From a bacterium (GTDB lineage: Bacteria; Patescibacteriota; Saccharimonadia; Saccharimonadales; Saccharimonadaceae): a stretch of 64,000 bases of DNA. Position 1 is the first letter of the stretch; every line of letters starts with the position of its first letter. Location: the NCBI GenBank assembly GCA_030429975.1, contig JAUIGB010000002.1, forward strand, positions 1 to 64,000. Reading direction: 5' to 3'. The position numbers and the translations under genes are program-made. Of the stretch, positions 1-7,134 are shown one piece after another. The notes below the pieces were generated by a model, which saw nothing but the letters and a program-made list of their open reading frames with translations, was not told the origin of the DNA and ran no database searches.

Positions 1-249
1 GGCTTCGAGTCTATCGACAAAAGCAGCAGCAGCGTTGGCGGCGGCAAAGGCGGGGTGTCCAATCCGAGTTTCACGGACGGCATCGATGAACTGACCCGCC
101 AAACGATTTCCCTGAACTGGGCCTCCGATCCCAACGCCATGTCGGTATACCCTGAAGTGCTCGAACCCGGCGCCCAAAACGTCCAGTTGAACTACCGCAT
201 CGACTTTTTCGCATTTACCAACTGTTGGCTGTTGTTTACAGCCCTCTAG
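1..249 (+). CDS. GC-rich partial ORF entering from the left edge, unknown
   Basis: Frame 1 is open from base 1 to a TAG at 247-249, so the gene begins outside the window; the GTG at 55 is only the first listed start. Up to about base 189 the codons end almost entirely in C or G, unlike neighbouring genes, and encode a Gly/Ser-rich stretch followed by a segment ending near EVLEPGAQNVQL. After that the composition drops and the frame runs into sequence that reads on the other strand as the start of a YdcF-like gene. The last 20 or so residues are probably not part of the original protein. No family recognised. Confidence 0.45.
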   Translation, partial: GFESIDKSSSSVGGGKGGVSNPSFTDGIDELTRQTISLNWASDPNAMSVYPEVLEPGAQNVQLNYRIDFFAFTNCWLLFTAL

Positions 250-336
250 TCCGTCAGGGCCCAGATACGAACTAACACCCGAGACAATCACAACGAACAT
301 GATTACCCAGACAAAAAAGCCTAGCAAAAGCTTCAT
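190..336 (-). pseudogene. YdcF/DUF218-like membrane protein, N-terminal piece only
   Basis: Not in the ORF track because no stop is reached. An ATG at 336-334 overlaps the desulfurase stop (ATGA) and is preceded by GAGAGGA. It encodes a signal-anchor (MKLLLGFFVWVIMFVVIVSG) followed by a small Cys-containing region ending KCEKVDAVV. In YdcF/DUF218 proteins a segment like this leads into the conserved V-x-GG core. Here, at about base 190, the reading frame passes into GC-rich sequence that is coding on the opposite strand, and the expected core is absent. Either the gene is broken by an insertion or the sequence is chimeric at the contig end. The family call rests on a short segment. Confidence 0.45.
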
Positions 337-1475
337 CTAGTCCTCTCCGCTTCGGAACTAACAACCTCAGATATAGCTTTTATCGCATCATCGATATCTT
401 GCCTTGTAGTATGCTTGCCTATGGTCAAGCGCAAGCTCCCGTCCGCGACCGAATCTTCCAAGCCGATTGCCTTTAACACGTGCGAGCGCGTACCTTTGTT
501 GGCAGCACATGCGCTTCCGGTAGCTACCAAAACACCACGAGACTCCAGTCCAAAAACTAATCGCTCCCCATCAATACCCGGAAACGCTATATGTAAATGA
601 CTAGCTAGACGGTGTTTTGGATGACCAGAAATGACAGAATCTGGGAACTTCTCGGCTAGTGCTTTTTGTAATATGTCTCTTAGCTCCGCCAATCTACGCA
701 CTTCGCTATCGCGCCGTTCATAAGCAATCGTCATTGCTCGGGCCATACCTATGACGCCAGCTACATTTTCGGTACCACTTCGCAGACCAGCCTCTTGGCC
801 CCCACCTACTATCTGCGGCTTTAGTCTCACCGAACGCGCAGCATACAGACATCCTACTTGTTTTGGTCCATATACCTTTCCGGCGTTTAACGTCATCATG
901 TCGACACCCAGCCTCGCGACATGCAAATCAAGCTGACCGGCACCCTGCGACGCGTCCGTGTGCAAATAAATAGGCGTTTTGTTATTGTTCGCTAGTCTAT
1001 CGGCTCTCGTTTTTTCAATCACAGTAGCTATTTTACTAATAGGTTGTATGGTGCCTATTTCGCTATTCGCCAGGCCTACGCTTACGAGCCATGTGTCGGG
1101 ACGTATTGCTTTCTCTATATCGTCTAAATTCACTCTGCCTTTTGGATCTACCTCAACTAGCGTGCAATCGTGTAGTTTAGCAGCCGAGATAACAGCCGGA
1201 TGCTCAATGGTCGTAGTTACTATATGACCCTCATACGCACCAAATGCCAAGTTAATTGATTCGGTAGCTCCGGCCGTCATAGTCAGCTCGCCAGACTTAG
1301 CGCCAATTATCGAGGCTATAGTTGATTTTGCTTGTTCGTAATCACGGCGCACTTTTACGGCAGGGGCATAAGGGCTTGAGGGGTTATAGAAGATATCAGA
1401 AAAATACGGCTTCATGGCCGCTAGCACCTCTGGGTCCAGCGGTGTCGCCGCCGCATAGTCCATATACACGTTCAT
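333..1475 (-). CDS. cysteine desulfurase (NifS/IscS family)
   Basis: PLP enzyme that removes sulfur from cysteine to form an enzyme persulfide, used for Fe-S clusters or tRNA thiolation. It has the usual length (380 aa). Visible are the N-terminal YMDYAAATPLDPEV, the PLP pocket (AGATESIN; HTDASQGAG), the Schiff-base lysine region (LNAGKVYGPK, about residue 200; the common motif is SxHKxYGPKG, so His is replaced here) and the active Cys in TGSACAANKG near residue 322. The start follows an extended -10 by 6 nt with no SD, suggesting a leaderless mRNA. No IscU/SufU scaffold is adjacent, so a role in tRNA thiolation is as likely as Fe-S assembly. Confidence 0.93.
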   Translation of the reverse strand: MNVYMDYAAATPLDPEVLAAMKPYFSDIFYNPSSPYAPAVKVRRDYEQAKSTIASIIGAKSGELTMTAGATESINLAFGAYEGHIVTTTIEHPAVISAAKLHDCTLVEVDPKGRVNLDDIEKAIRPDTWLVSVGLANSEIGTIQPISKIATVIEKTRADRLANNNKTPIYLHTDASQGAGQLDLHVARLGVDMMTLNAGKVYGPKQVGCLYAARSVRLKPQIVGGGQEAGLRSGTENVAGVIGMARAMTIAYERRDSEVRRLAELRDILQKALAEKFPDSVISGHPKHRLASHLHIAFPGIDGERLVFGLESRGVLVATGSACAANKGTRSHVLKAIGLEDSVADGSLRLTIGKHTTRQDIDDAIKAISEVVSSEAERTR

Positions 1476-1481
1476 AAGCTT

Positions 1482-1487
1482 ATTATA
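1482..1487 (-). promoter_or_regulatory. extended -10 of the desulfurase gene, leaderless start
   Basis: On the minus strand TGTTATAAT is followed by AAGCTT and then the ATG. Six nt between hexamer and start put the expected +1 at or next to the A of ATG. Confidence 0.6.
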
Positions 1488-1499
1488 ACAGAGGTAGTT

Positions 1500-2255
1500 C
1501 TATATACGAAACAACTTTTTCGCATTTTGTGTAGTCTCTCTAGCCAAATCATCTACGGGTATACCGCGCAATTCCGCGTGATATTGAGCTATCTCGGCAA
1601 TCCGAGCAGGCTCATTTGTTGACCCACGGTGCGGTACAGGCGCCAGAAAAGGCGCGTCGGTTTCTAGTAACATGCGATCTATTGGAATATTTTTATACAT
1701 TTCCATCTGCTCTGGTTTTCGCGTAAAGGTACTGATCCCGTTTATGCCCACATACAGACCACGCTCGAATGCTTTGTCTAGATTCTCTTGATTATCAGTA
1801 AAGCTATGCAAAACTCCACGAATCGTATGTCCACCGGAGGAGATTCGGTCGAATACCGGCCAAAAATCGTCAAACGCCTCGCGTACATGAAAAACGATCG
1901 GCAAGTCATTATCTAGTGCGATATATATCTGTTCTTCCATGGCACACAACTGAACGTCGCGTGGAGAATGTGTATAAAAATAATCTAGTCCAATTTCACC
2001 AACAGCCACCACACCCTTTTTTGCCAAGCCCGCTATCTGCCCCCAGCCGTCCTTGGTATCATGTGGATGCACCCCAACAGTCGCAAATACGCCCTTATAA
2101 AGGGAGGCGAAATCCACCGCGTCAACAGAGCTTTTTTCGCTTGTTCCCACCACCAACATCTTTGTCACGCCAGATTTTTTGGCACGTTCCAATACCTCAT
2201 CTACGGGTAGTGGGTAGTCACGCTCGTGAATATGGCAATGGGTATCGATAAGCAT
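1500..2255 (-). CDS. TatD-family metal-dependent hydrolase/DNase
   Basis: 251 aa, the full family length. It has the amidohydrolase-fold metal ligands: HxH in MLIDTHCHIHE, Glu in VGEIGLDYFY, His in PIVFHVRE, a later His in LHSFTD and the terminal Asp in LLETDAPFLAPVPHRG. TatD enzymes are Mg-dependent 3'-5' exonucleases acting in DNA repair or turnover. AGGAG sits 7 nt upstream of the ATG, so this gene is SD-led. It is divergent from the gene at 2298 and lies 24 bp upstream of the desulfurase gene on the same strand. Confidence 0.93.
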   Translation of the reverse strand: MLIDTHCHIHERDYPLPVDEVLERAKKSGVTKMLVVGTSEKSSVDAVDFASLYKGVFATVGVHPHDTKDGWGQIAGLAKKGVVAVGEIGLDYFYTHSPRDVQLCAMEEQIYIALDNDLPIVFHVREAFDDFWPVFDRISSGGHTIRGVLHSFTDNQENLDKAFERGLYVGINGISTFTRKPEQMEMYKNIPIDRMLLETDAPFLAPVPHRGSTNEPARIAEIAQYHAELRGIPVDDLARETTQNAKKLFRI

Positions 2256-2297
2256 ATGCTTGCTCCTGATTGATTTGACCTGTAGGCTATTATCATT

Positions 2298-3167
2298 ATG
2301 ACAGAATTCTCACCACCTCAAACATTAGTCCAGCAGAATGAAGCAATGACTATGGACATGCGTATTAATTCGTGGTCACACCGTGATCACATAAAACCTA
2401 TCATGGCCCGTATGTTCGTGGCGGCGGCTCAGCGTGCAGTGGAAATAAGATCAGAAATTATAGCGGATATAAACGCGACGGGTATTAGTAAGTATTACTA
2501 CGAGCACGCGAAGCTAGAAGATGACCGAAGCGTTAGCCTGTCGGACCTGTTGAGCTTTGATCTGTACCGAACCGAGCTGCCCGTCGAACAATCAGGCATA
2601 GCCGATGACCAGCAACTTAGCCGTGAATACTCCGTCATTATGCGCGTGGGTGGCGATCGCTTAAGATTCGGTACCGATAACGACCTGGACCTATGGATGA
2701 GAAACATGGGTAGCGATGGAGCATGGGTCGGCGAGCGGGCCTTTTCGGGCGCGCTACAGCCTGATGTCGTGCCAGAAACAGTCAGAATAATTGAACGAGT
2801 AGAGACGGGTTTTGGAACAATCGATGGTCTGCGCGAGAAATATCGTGACCGCGGTTCTTATACCATATCAGAAGATAACTACTATCTAAAAACAAGATCT
2901 TGGATACCAAATCTGTCTCGCCTAGGCAGGCCAGACGTAGAACTGCCAAAGATTACTGACATATCTTTCAACTACAACACGTCTTATGATGATCAAAAAG
3001 GTCATATCGATACATATGGCTCAATGAGTGACGATAAGCTATCCGTCGCGCGTCGATTGGCACGGCTTACGGAGCTAGCGAGCCAATTTCTTGACCTCGG
3101 TTCAATACCCGCTGACGAGATGGAGCCCCTACGCGCAATTACTTCTGCTCGGCAGGCTGCTCTTTAG
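2298..3167 (+). CDS. hypothetical cytoplasmic protein, 289 aa
   Basis: No family recognised. There is no signal peptide or membrane segment; the protein is acidic and alternates helical stretches (AAAQRAVEIRSEIIADI) with likely strands (YSVIMRVGGDRLRFG; YYLKTRSWIPNL). The start has no SD; a TATTAT hexamer lies 4 nt upstream, so initiation may be leaderless. It is divergent from tatD, with the promoters sharing about 40 bp, and its 3' end overlaps the convergent metG 3' end by 29 bp. It could be a lineage-specific protein, since codon use matches its neighbours. Confidence 0.75.
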   Translation: MTEFSPPQTLVQQNEAMTMDMRINSWSHRDHIKPIMARMFVAAAQRAVEIRSEIIADINATGISKYYYEHAKLEDDRSVSLSDLLSFDLYRTELPVEQSGIADDQQLSREYSVIMRVGGDRLRFGTDNDLDLWMRNMGSDGAWVGERAFSGALQPDVVPETVRIIERVETGFGTIDGLREKYRDRGSYTISEDNYYLKTRSWIPNLSRLGRPDVELPKITDISFNYNTSYDDQKGHIDTYGSMSDDKLSVARRLARLTELASQFLDLGSIPADEMEPLRAITSARQAAL

Positions 3168-4665
3168 CGACTTGTCCGCCCTGCGTCTTTGGTGCCCTAG
3201 GGTCCGCTGTATGCTTGTAGATTTTTGGAAACAGCATTCTGCCCTGGTCTTTTATTGCTCCGGATTCAAAAGTATCGTGAATGTATTTCGCAGTGTTCGG
3301 TAGAAAAGGTACCAGTAAGTCAGCAACTTGTAGTAACGTGCCTACGGCGGTAGCCAATATCTCGGCCAAGTGTTCCTCGGCGTCTTTATCATTGTCTTTG
3401 TTTTTAGCGACTTCCCACGGTTTTACGCTATCAATATACTGGTTTAGATTTCGCACATTCGCCCAGACGCAATCTAGTGCTTCGTTGAATTTCAATTCTT
3501 CCATGGCTAGGCGATACGGTTGCATATCGTGTTCGGCCTGAGGCGCGTCGCCAATAACACCAGACTGATACCTCGTAATCATACTAGACACACGCTGGAC
3601 CAAATTGCCTAAATCATTTCCTAGCTCTGTGTTATAGGCCGTCTCGAATTTCTCCCACGTAAAGTCACCATCGTCCTGAGTTGGTATGTGTCGAGAGAAG
3701 AAATAGCGAAAAGCATCCACGCCATATTCATCAATCACCTGATTCGGGTCAACTACGTTGCCGACGGATTTGCTCATTTTCGCGCCACCGACATTTACAT
3801 GACCATGGACGAGCAAGGTTTTTGGCAATGCCACGCCCATTCCTAGTAACATGGCTGGCCAGATGCCCGCATGAAAACGCAAGATATCTTTGCCTATTAC
3901 TTGAACTTCAGCAGGCCAGTAATCTTGCCATTCTGGATGATCAGGGAAGCCTAGTACCGTCAGATAATTTGGCAATGCGTCCACCCACACGTAAATTACT
4001 TGACTGGGGTCGCCCGGCACCGGCACGCCCCAACTCAAACTCTTCTTTGGCCGACTAATACTGACGTCTTTGACCCCGTCCTTGATCAATTCCAGGAACT
4101 CATTTTTACGATATTCCGGCACGATTCGCATCTTGTTCTTTTCTATAGCGTCACGAATCTGATCCGTAAAAGCACTCGCTTTTAGATAATAATTATCCTC
4201 GACAATTCTTTCGAAAGGTTTTTGGTGATCAGGACAAGTGCCATTTAACGACTCGACTTCTTTGTCCGTAAAAAACGCCTCGTGTCCAGTACAATACCAG
4301 CCTTCGTATTTCCCCTTGTATATATAGGGGAGTAGCTTTTGCCAAATCCACTGCACCGCGCCCTCGTGATGCGGGTCAGTCGTGCGAATAAAATCGGTAT
4401 TGCTGGCACCAACCTTTTTGATGAAGTTCTGAAAATTGATGTACATTTTGTCGGCATACGCTTTTGGATCAAGACCTTCCTCGGCGGCCTTGGCAGCTAT
4501 TTTGTTGCCATGTTCGTCAGTTCCAGCCTGAAACCGGACTCGTTTGCCATTTTGCGCCTGATACCTCGTCCAAATATCTGCCAATAAATAATCCACGGCA
4601 TGTCCAACGTGTGGCGTGCCGTTTACATAAGGAATAGCAGTCGTTATATATAAATTCTTTCCCAT
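3139..4665 (-). CDS. metG: methionyl-tRNA synthetase
   Basis: Class I aaRS charging tRNA-Met. The N-terminal Rossmann fold carries the HIGH-type motif HVGHAVDY, with GTDEHG following; KMSKS is present as GGAKMSKSVGN near residue 300; the anticodon-binding helical domain follows. The tRNA-binding EMAP domain found in longer MetG is absent; the protein ends in a short basic, Gln-rich tail. The track ORF starts 14 codons upstream, but MGKNLYITT is the canonical start, and it lies exactly 7 nt after an extended -10, so I place the start at 4665. It is downstream of rsmA on the same strand, 8 bp from its stop. Confidence 0.94.
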   Translation of the reverse strand: MGKNLYITTAIPYVNGTPHVGHAVDYLLADIWTRYQAQNGKRVRFQAGTDEHGNKIAAKAAEEGLDPKAYADKMYINFQNFIKKVGASNTDFIRTTDPHHEGAVQWIWQKLLPYIYKGKYEGWYCTGHEAFFTDKEVESLNGTCPDHQKPFERIVEDNYYLKASAFTDQIRDAIEKNKMRIVPEYRKNEFLELIKDGVKDVSISRPKKSLSWGVPVPGDPSQVIYVWVDALPNYLTVLGFPDHPEWQDYWPAEVQVIGKDILRFHAGIWPAMLLGMGVALPKTLLVHGHVNVGGAKMSKSVGNVVDPNQVIDEYGVDAFRYFFSRHIPTQDDGDFTWEKFETAYNTELGNDLGNLVQRVSSMITRYQSGVIGDAPQAEHDMQPYRLAMEELKFNEALDCVWANVRNLNQYIDSVKPWEVAKNKDNDKDAEEHLAEILATAVGTLLQVADLLVPFLPNTAKYIHDTFESGAIKDQGRMLFPKIYKHTADPRAPKTQGGQVAKEQPAEQK

Positions 4666-4672
4666 CAGGGTA

Positions 4673-4678
4673 ATTATA
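4673..4678 (-). promoter_or_regulatory. extended -10 of metG inside the rsmA stop region
   Basis: TGTTATAAT, then TACCCTG, then ATG on the minus strand. The hexamer overlaps the last codons of rsmA. The 7-nt spacing implies a leaderless metG transcript in addition to any read-through from rsmA. Confidence 0.55.
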
Positions 4679-5456
4679 ACAGATTGGATCGAAGTATATT
4701 CAACCAATCATCGATAGACAATTGTTCGGCGCGAGAGTCGGGGGAAATTTCAGCATTTTGCAACAAGGCTTCGGCGTCCTGTTTGGAGATGCCCAGGCCA
4801 CCCGCCAACGAACTACGGAGCTTTTTGCGCTTCTCGGAAAAGCCTGCGCGCACTACTCGAAAGAATGACTTCATATCCTCCTGCGCCACCAGGGGAGTCG
4901 GGCGAAATTTTAATGAAACAACCTGGCTATCAACTTTTGGTGGTGGCGTGAACAATTCCGCAGGCACGATGTCTCCTAGCGAAACATCCGCAAACACCTG
5001 GGCGGAAACGGCTAGGATGCTCATATCACCAGGTTTGGCGGCCAACCTCTCGGCGACTTCTTTTTGGACCAGCAAAACCGCTGATTGAGGAGGATTAGAA
5101 TTAGTTAACGCGTTAATAGTTAACATGTTAATTATTTTTCCCGTGATGTAGTAGGGGACATTGGCAACGACTTTGTAGCCCGCGGGCATTCGTGATAAAT
5201 CAAATGACAGTATGTCGCTATTGATAACCTCTAGATTTTTACCCGGAAATTGCGCCGGCAGTTTGCGCGCCAGATCGGGATCGAACTCTACCGCCACTAC
5301 CCTGCCCGCACGGCGCAATAGTTCCGATGTCAGCGTGCCCAGTCCAGGCCCAATCTCTAACACGGTATCGTCGGGACCCACCTCTGCCAAGTCGGCAATG
5401 TGCGCCAGTACATCACGATCATGCAACCAGTGCTGTCCTAGTGATTTATTTGGCAT
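4674..5456 (-). CDS. rsmA: 16S rRNA (adenine1518-N6/adenine1519-N6)-dimethyltransferase
   Basis: RsmA/KsgA dimethylates two adenines in the 3' terminal hairpin of 16S rRNA late in 30S assembly. 260 aa. Visible are the N-terminal KSLGQHWLHD, SAM motif I LEIGPGLGTLT, motif VEFDPDL and the catalytic NVPYYITGKI (motif IV, N-x-PY), followed by the small C-terminal helical domain. The ATG overlaps the stop of the upstream Rpf-like gene (TAATG), implying translational coupling. Confidence 0.95.
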   Translation of the reverse strand: MPNKSLGQHWLHDRDVLAHIADLAEVGPDDTVLEIGPGLGTLTSELLRRAGRVVAVEFDPDLARKLPAQFPGKNLEVINSDILSFDLSRMPAGYKVVANVPYYITGKIINMLTINALTNSNPPQSAVLLVQKEVAERLAAKPGDMSILAVSAQVFADVSLGDIVPAELFTPPPKVDSQVVSLKFRPTPLVAQEDMKSFFRVVRAGFSEKRKKLRSSLAGGLGISKQDAEALLQNAEISPDSRAEQLSIDDWLNILRSNLL

Positions 5457-6598
5457 TACCTATATATATCCTGTAGCCCTAGAGATGCTGAGCAAGCTGG
5501 CCATGGTTGCCAACCACGACGCTGATACAATGCCGCCGCGGCCGCGTCTTGAAGCGCCGGTGGAGCATCTGCTGGATCATAAATACCGCTGTTGTTTGCC
5601 CATGTTTCATAACTAAACTGATAGGCACCGCGATATAGTGGATTGTTTTTGTTGGCATAGTTACCGCCGGACTCACACTGTCGAAGGCGTGCCATAGCGG
5701 CAGCCAGTCCGCCTTTGGCGCCGATTACTTCGACCTGCTCTTTTGGCTGAGTTAACACGACCGTCTGTAGCGCCACCCTGCTAACTTCTTTGCCGTTTTT
5801 TATCGTTATTTCGTATGTTACGTTTTTTGTACCCTTCACGCCCGGTGTTTGTATGCGACTGTAGCCTATAGGCTGATCAACGTCATGAATATGACGGGTA
5901 GAAAACGGAATATCCTCCTGAACCGTACGAGTTTGAATGCCCTCGCGCCAGACGGATACGGTCATGCCCGCGGTGACTGGAGTATCTTTATCTGGCGACA
6001 CCCTGTCTTTTTCACCCAGCACGATATTTTTATCATCCAGCATCTGGCCTACCGTATCGGCATGACTGTAGGCAGTGGCTTTCGTGCCGTATAAATCTAG
6101 GTCAAACTTTGCCGCTCTATCTATAGTCAATATCTCGCCTGCCCCATCTGACACGATGTCTTTACTGGCAGTCAAATCCGTTTCGTCTTCTGGATTCAGG
6201 TCCAACTGCGCGTCTTTCATGATTGCCACTGCCGTTTGCGCTGCCGTCATAACTTTTACGCGCAGGGCCCCGTCGTCAATTATTACTGGTCTAGCGCGAT
6301 ATATGTTAACCGTATAATCTGAGGCGACGAGCGGTTGTTCTAGACCAGGCTCTACTATATCCTCATTTGCTAGTATTATGTCCGCATCGGCAATCGCGTC
6401 AGCCACGGTATTTGCACGAGTCAATATGACACGTACCTCGCCCCTGTCGTGGAAGGTAATTAATCGTTCACCGCTCTGGGGACCAGCACTTTGTGCATAA
6501 ACCTGAGTAAATATCGCAACGGGCACGGACAATACCAGCAATAGAGCGAGTAAAACTCGATTTAATCCCCTAAAATGCTTGTGTATATTGTCCCGCAT
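5456..6598 (-). CDS. Rpf-like secreted muralytic protein (DUF348-G5-transglycosylase)
   Basis: A signal peptide/anchor (RVLLALLLVLSVPVAIFTQVYAQS) is followed by DUF348-type ubiquitin-like repeats (about residues 45-215), a G5 domain (about 220-300) and a C-terminal resuscitation-promoting-factor/transglycosylase-like domain. That domain contains RQCESGGNY with the catalytic Glu, the GAYQFSYETW core and the WQPWPACS end with its paired Cys. Actinobacterial RpfB has this same order and cleaves peptidoglycan. The track start is a TTG three codons upstream; I use the ATG, 12 nt after GGAGG. It is the first of three coupled genes (rpf-like, rsmA, metG). In an epibiont it could remodel its own wall or act on the host wall; the latter is inference. 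Confidence 0.85.
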   Translation of the reverse strand: MRDNIHKHFRGLNRVLLALLLVLSVPVAIFTQVYAQSAGPQSGERLITFHDRGEVRVILTRANTVADAIADADIILANEDIVEPGLEQPLVASDYTVNIYRARPVIIDDGALRVKVMTAAQTAVAIMKDAQLDLNPEDETDLTASKDIVSDGAGEILTIDRAAKFDLDLYGTKATAYSHADTVGQMLDDKNIVLGEKDRVSPDKDTPVTAGMTVSVWREGIQTRTVQEDIPFSTRHIHDVDQPIGYSRIQTPGVKGTKNVTYEITIKNGKEVSRVALQTVVLTQPKEQVEVIGAKGGLAAAMARLRQCESGGNYANKNNPLYRGAYQFSYETWANNSGIYDPADAPPALQDAAAAALYQRRGWQPWPACSASLGLQDIYR

Positions 6599-6660
6599 AA
6601 TGAACAAAACCCTCCAAAAGGTCTTTCCTATTTTATCAAAATAAAGCTTCGGTAGCCAGT

Positions 6661-7134
6661 TTATTCGTCAAAGCAACGCGACAGCGCGACCCGCGCCTCA
6701 TTATTGAGATTCCGGGGCAGTGAGTTCCGCGAAAACCACCTTGCATCCCTTATTTCTATTTGATTAATTCTCAGTTCGCTAGCGGATTTCTTGTTTATTT
6801 TTGCGCTATATAGCAGTGCGATGTATGGAATTTTTACTTCCGGCCTTTTTAACTGACAGACATATTCGAGACTGGACTTTGGTAACTTAATACCAGTCTC
6901 CTCTAGCGTCTCCCTTAGGGCACCCGTCACAGCCGATTCACCTCGTTTTAACCCGCCGCCAGGTAATGTCCATTCACCACGAGACACCACCCCTCGTACC
7001 AGTAGTACATCGTTTGATTCATTCGTGATTAATACCCTGACTCTATGACGTCGGGTGGCAATAGAGTACGCCCAAAGTCCAGCTATAAAAGCGGGCGCTA
7101 CGATTGTTCCGGCCAATAGGTAAAGTTTTCTCAT
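6661..7134 (-). CDS. membrane-anchored Nudix hydrolase
   Basis: 157 aa. An N-terminal transmembrane helix (LYLLAGTIVAPAFIAGLWAYS) is followed by a basic patch and a Nudix domain with a good box, GGGLKRGESAVTGALRETLEETGI (G-x5-E-x7-REUxEExGU pattern). Nudix enzymes hydrolyse nucleoside diphosphates linked to another moiety; the substrate cannot be told from sequence. Membrane anchoring is uncommon in the family. The start overlaps the helicase stop as ATGA. Confidence 0.85.
   Translation of the reverse strand: MRKLYLLAGTIVAPAFIAGLWAYSIATRRHRVRVLITNESNDVLLVRGVVSRGEWTLPGGGLKRGESAVTGALRETLEETGIKLPKSSLEYVCQLKRPEVKIPYIALLYSAKINKKSASELRINQIEIRDARWFSRNSLPRNLNNEARVALSRCFDE

Noticed and set aside
1-190. 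Minus-strand frame as a continuous YdcF protein
   Set aside because: The peptide left of base 190 is Ala-rich with no YdcF core, and third-position bias supports the plus-strand frame.
5095-5135. Repeated GTTAAC palindromes inside rsmA
   Set aside because: They encode a normal stretch of the enzyme (LTINALTNSN) and lie within a conserved domain; coincidence of codons is the simplest reading.
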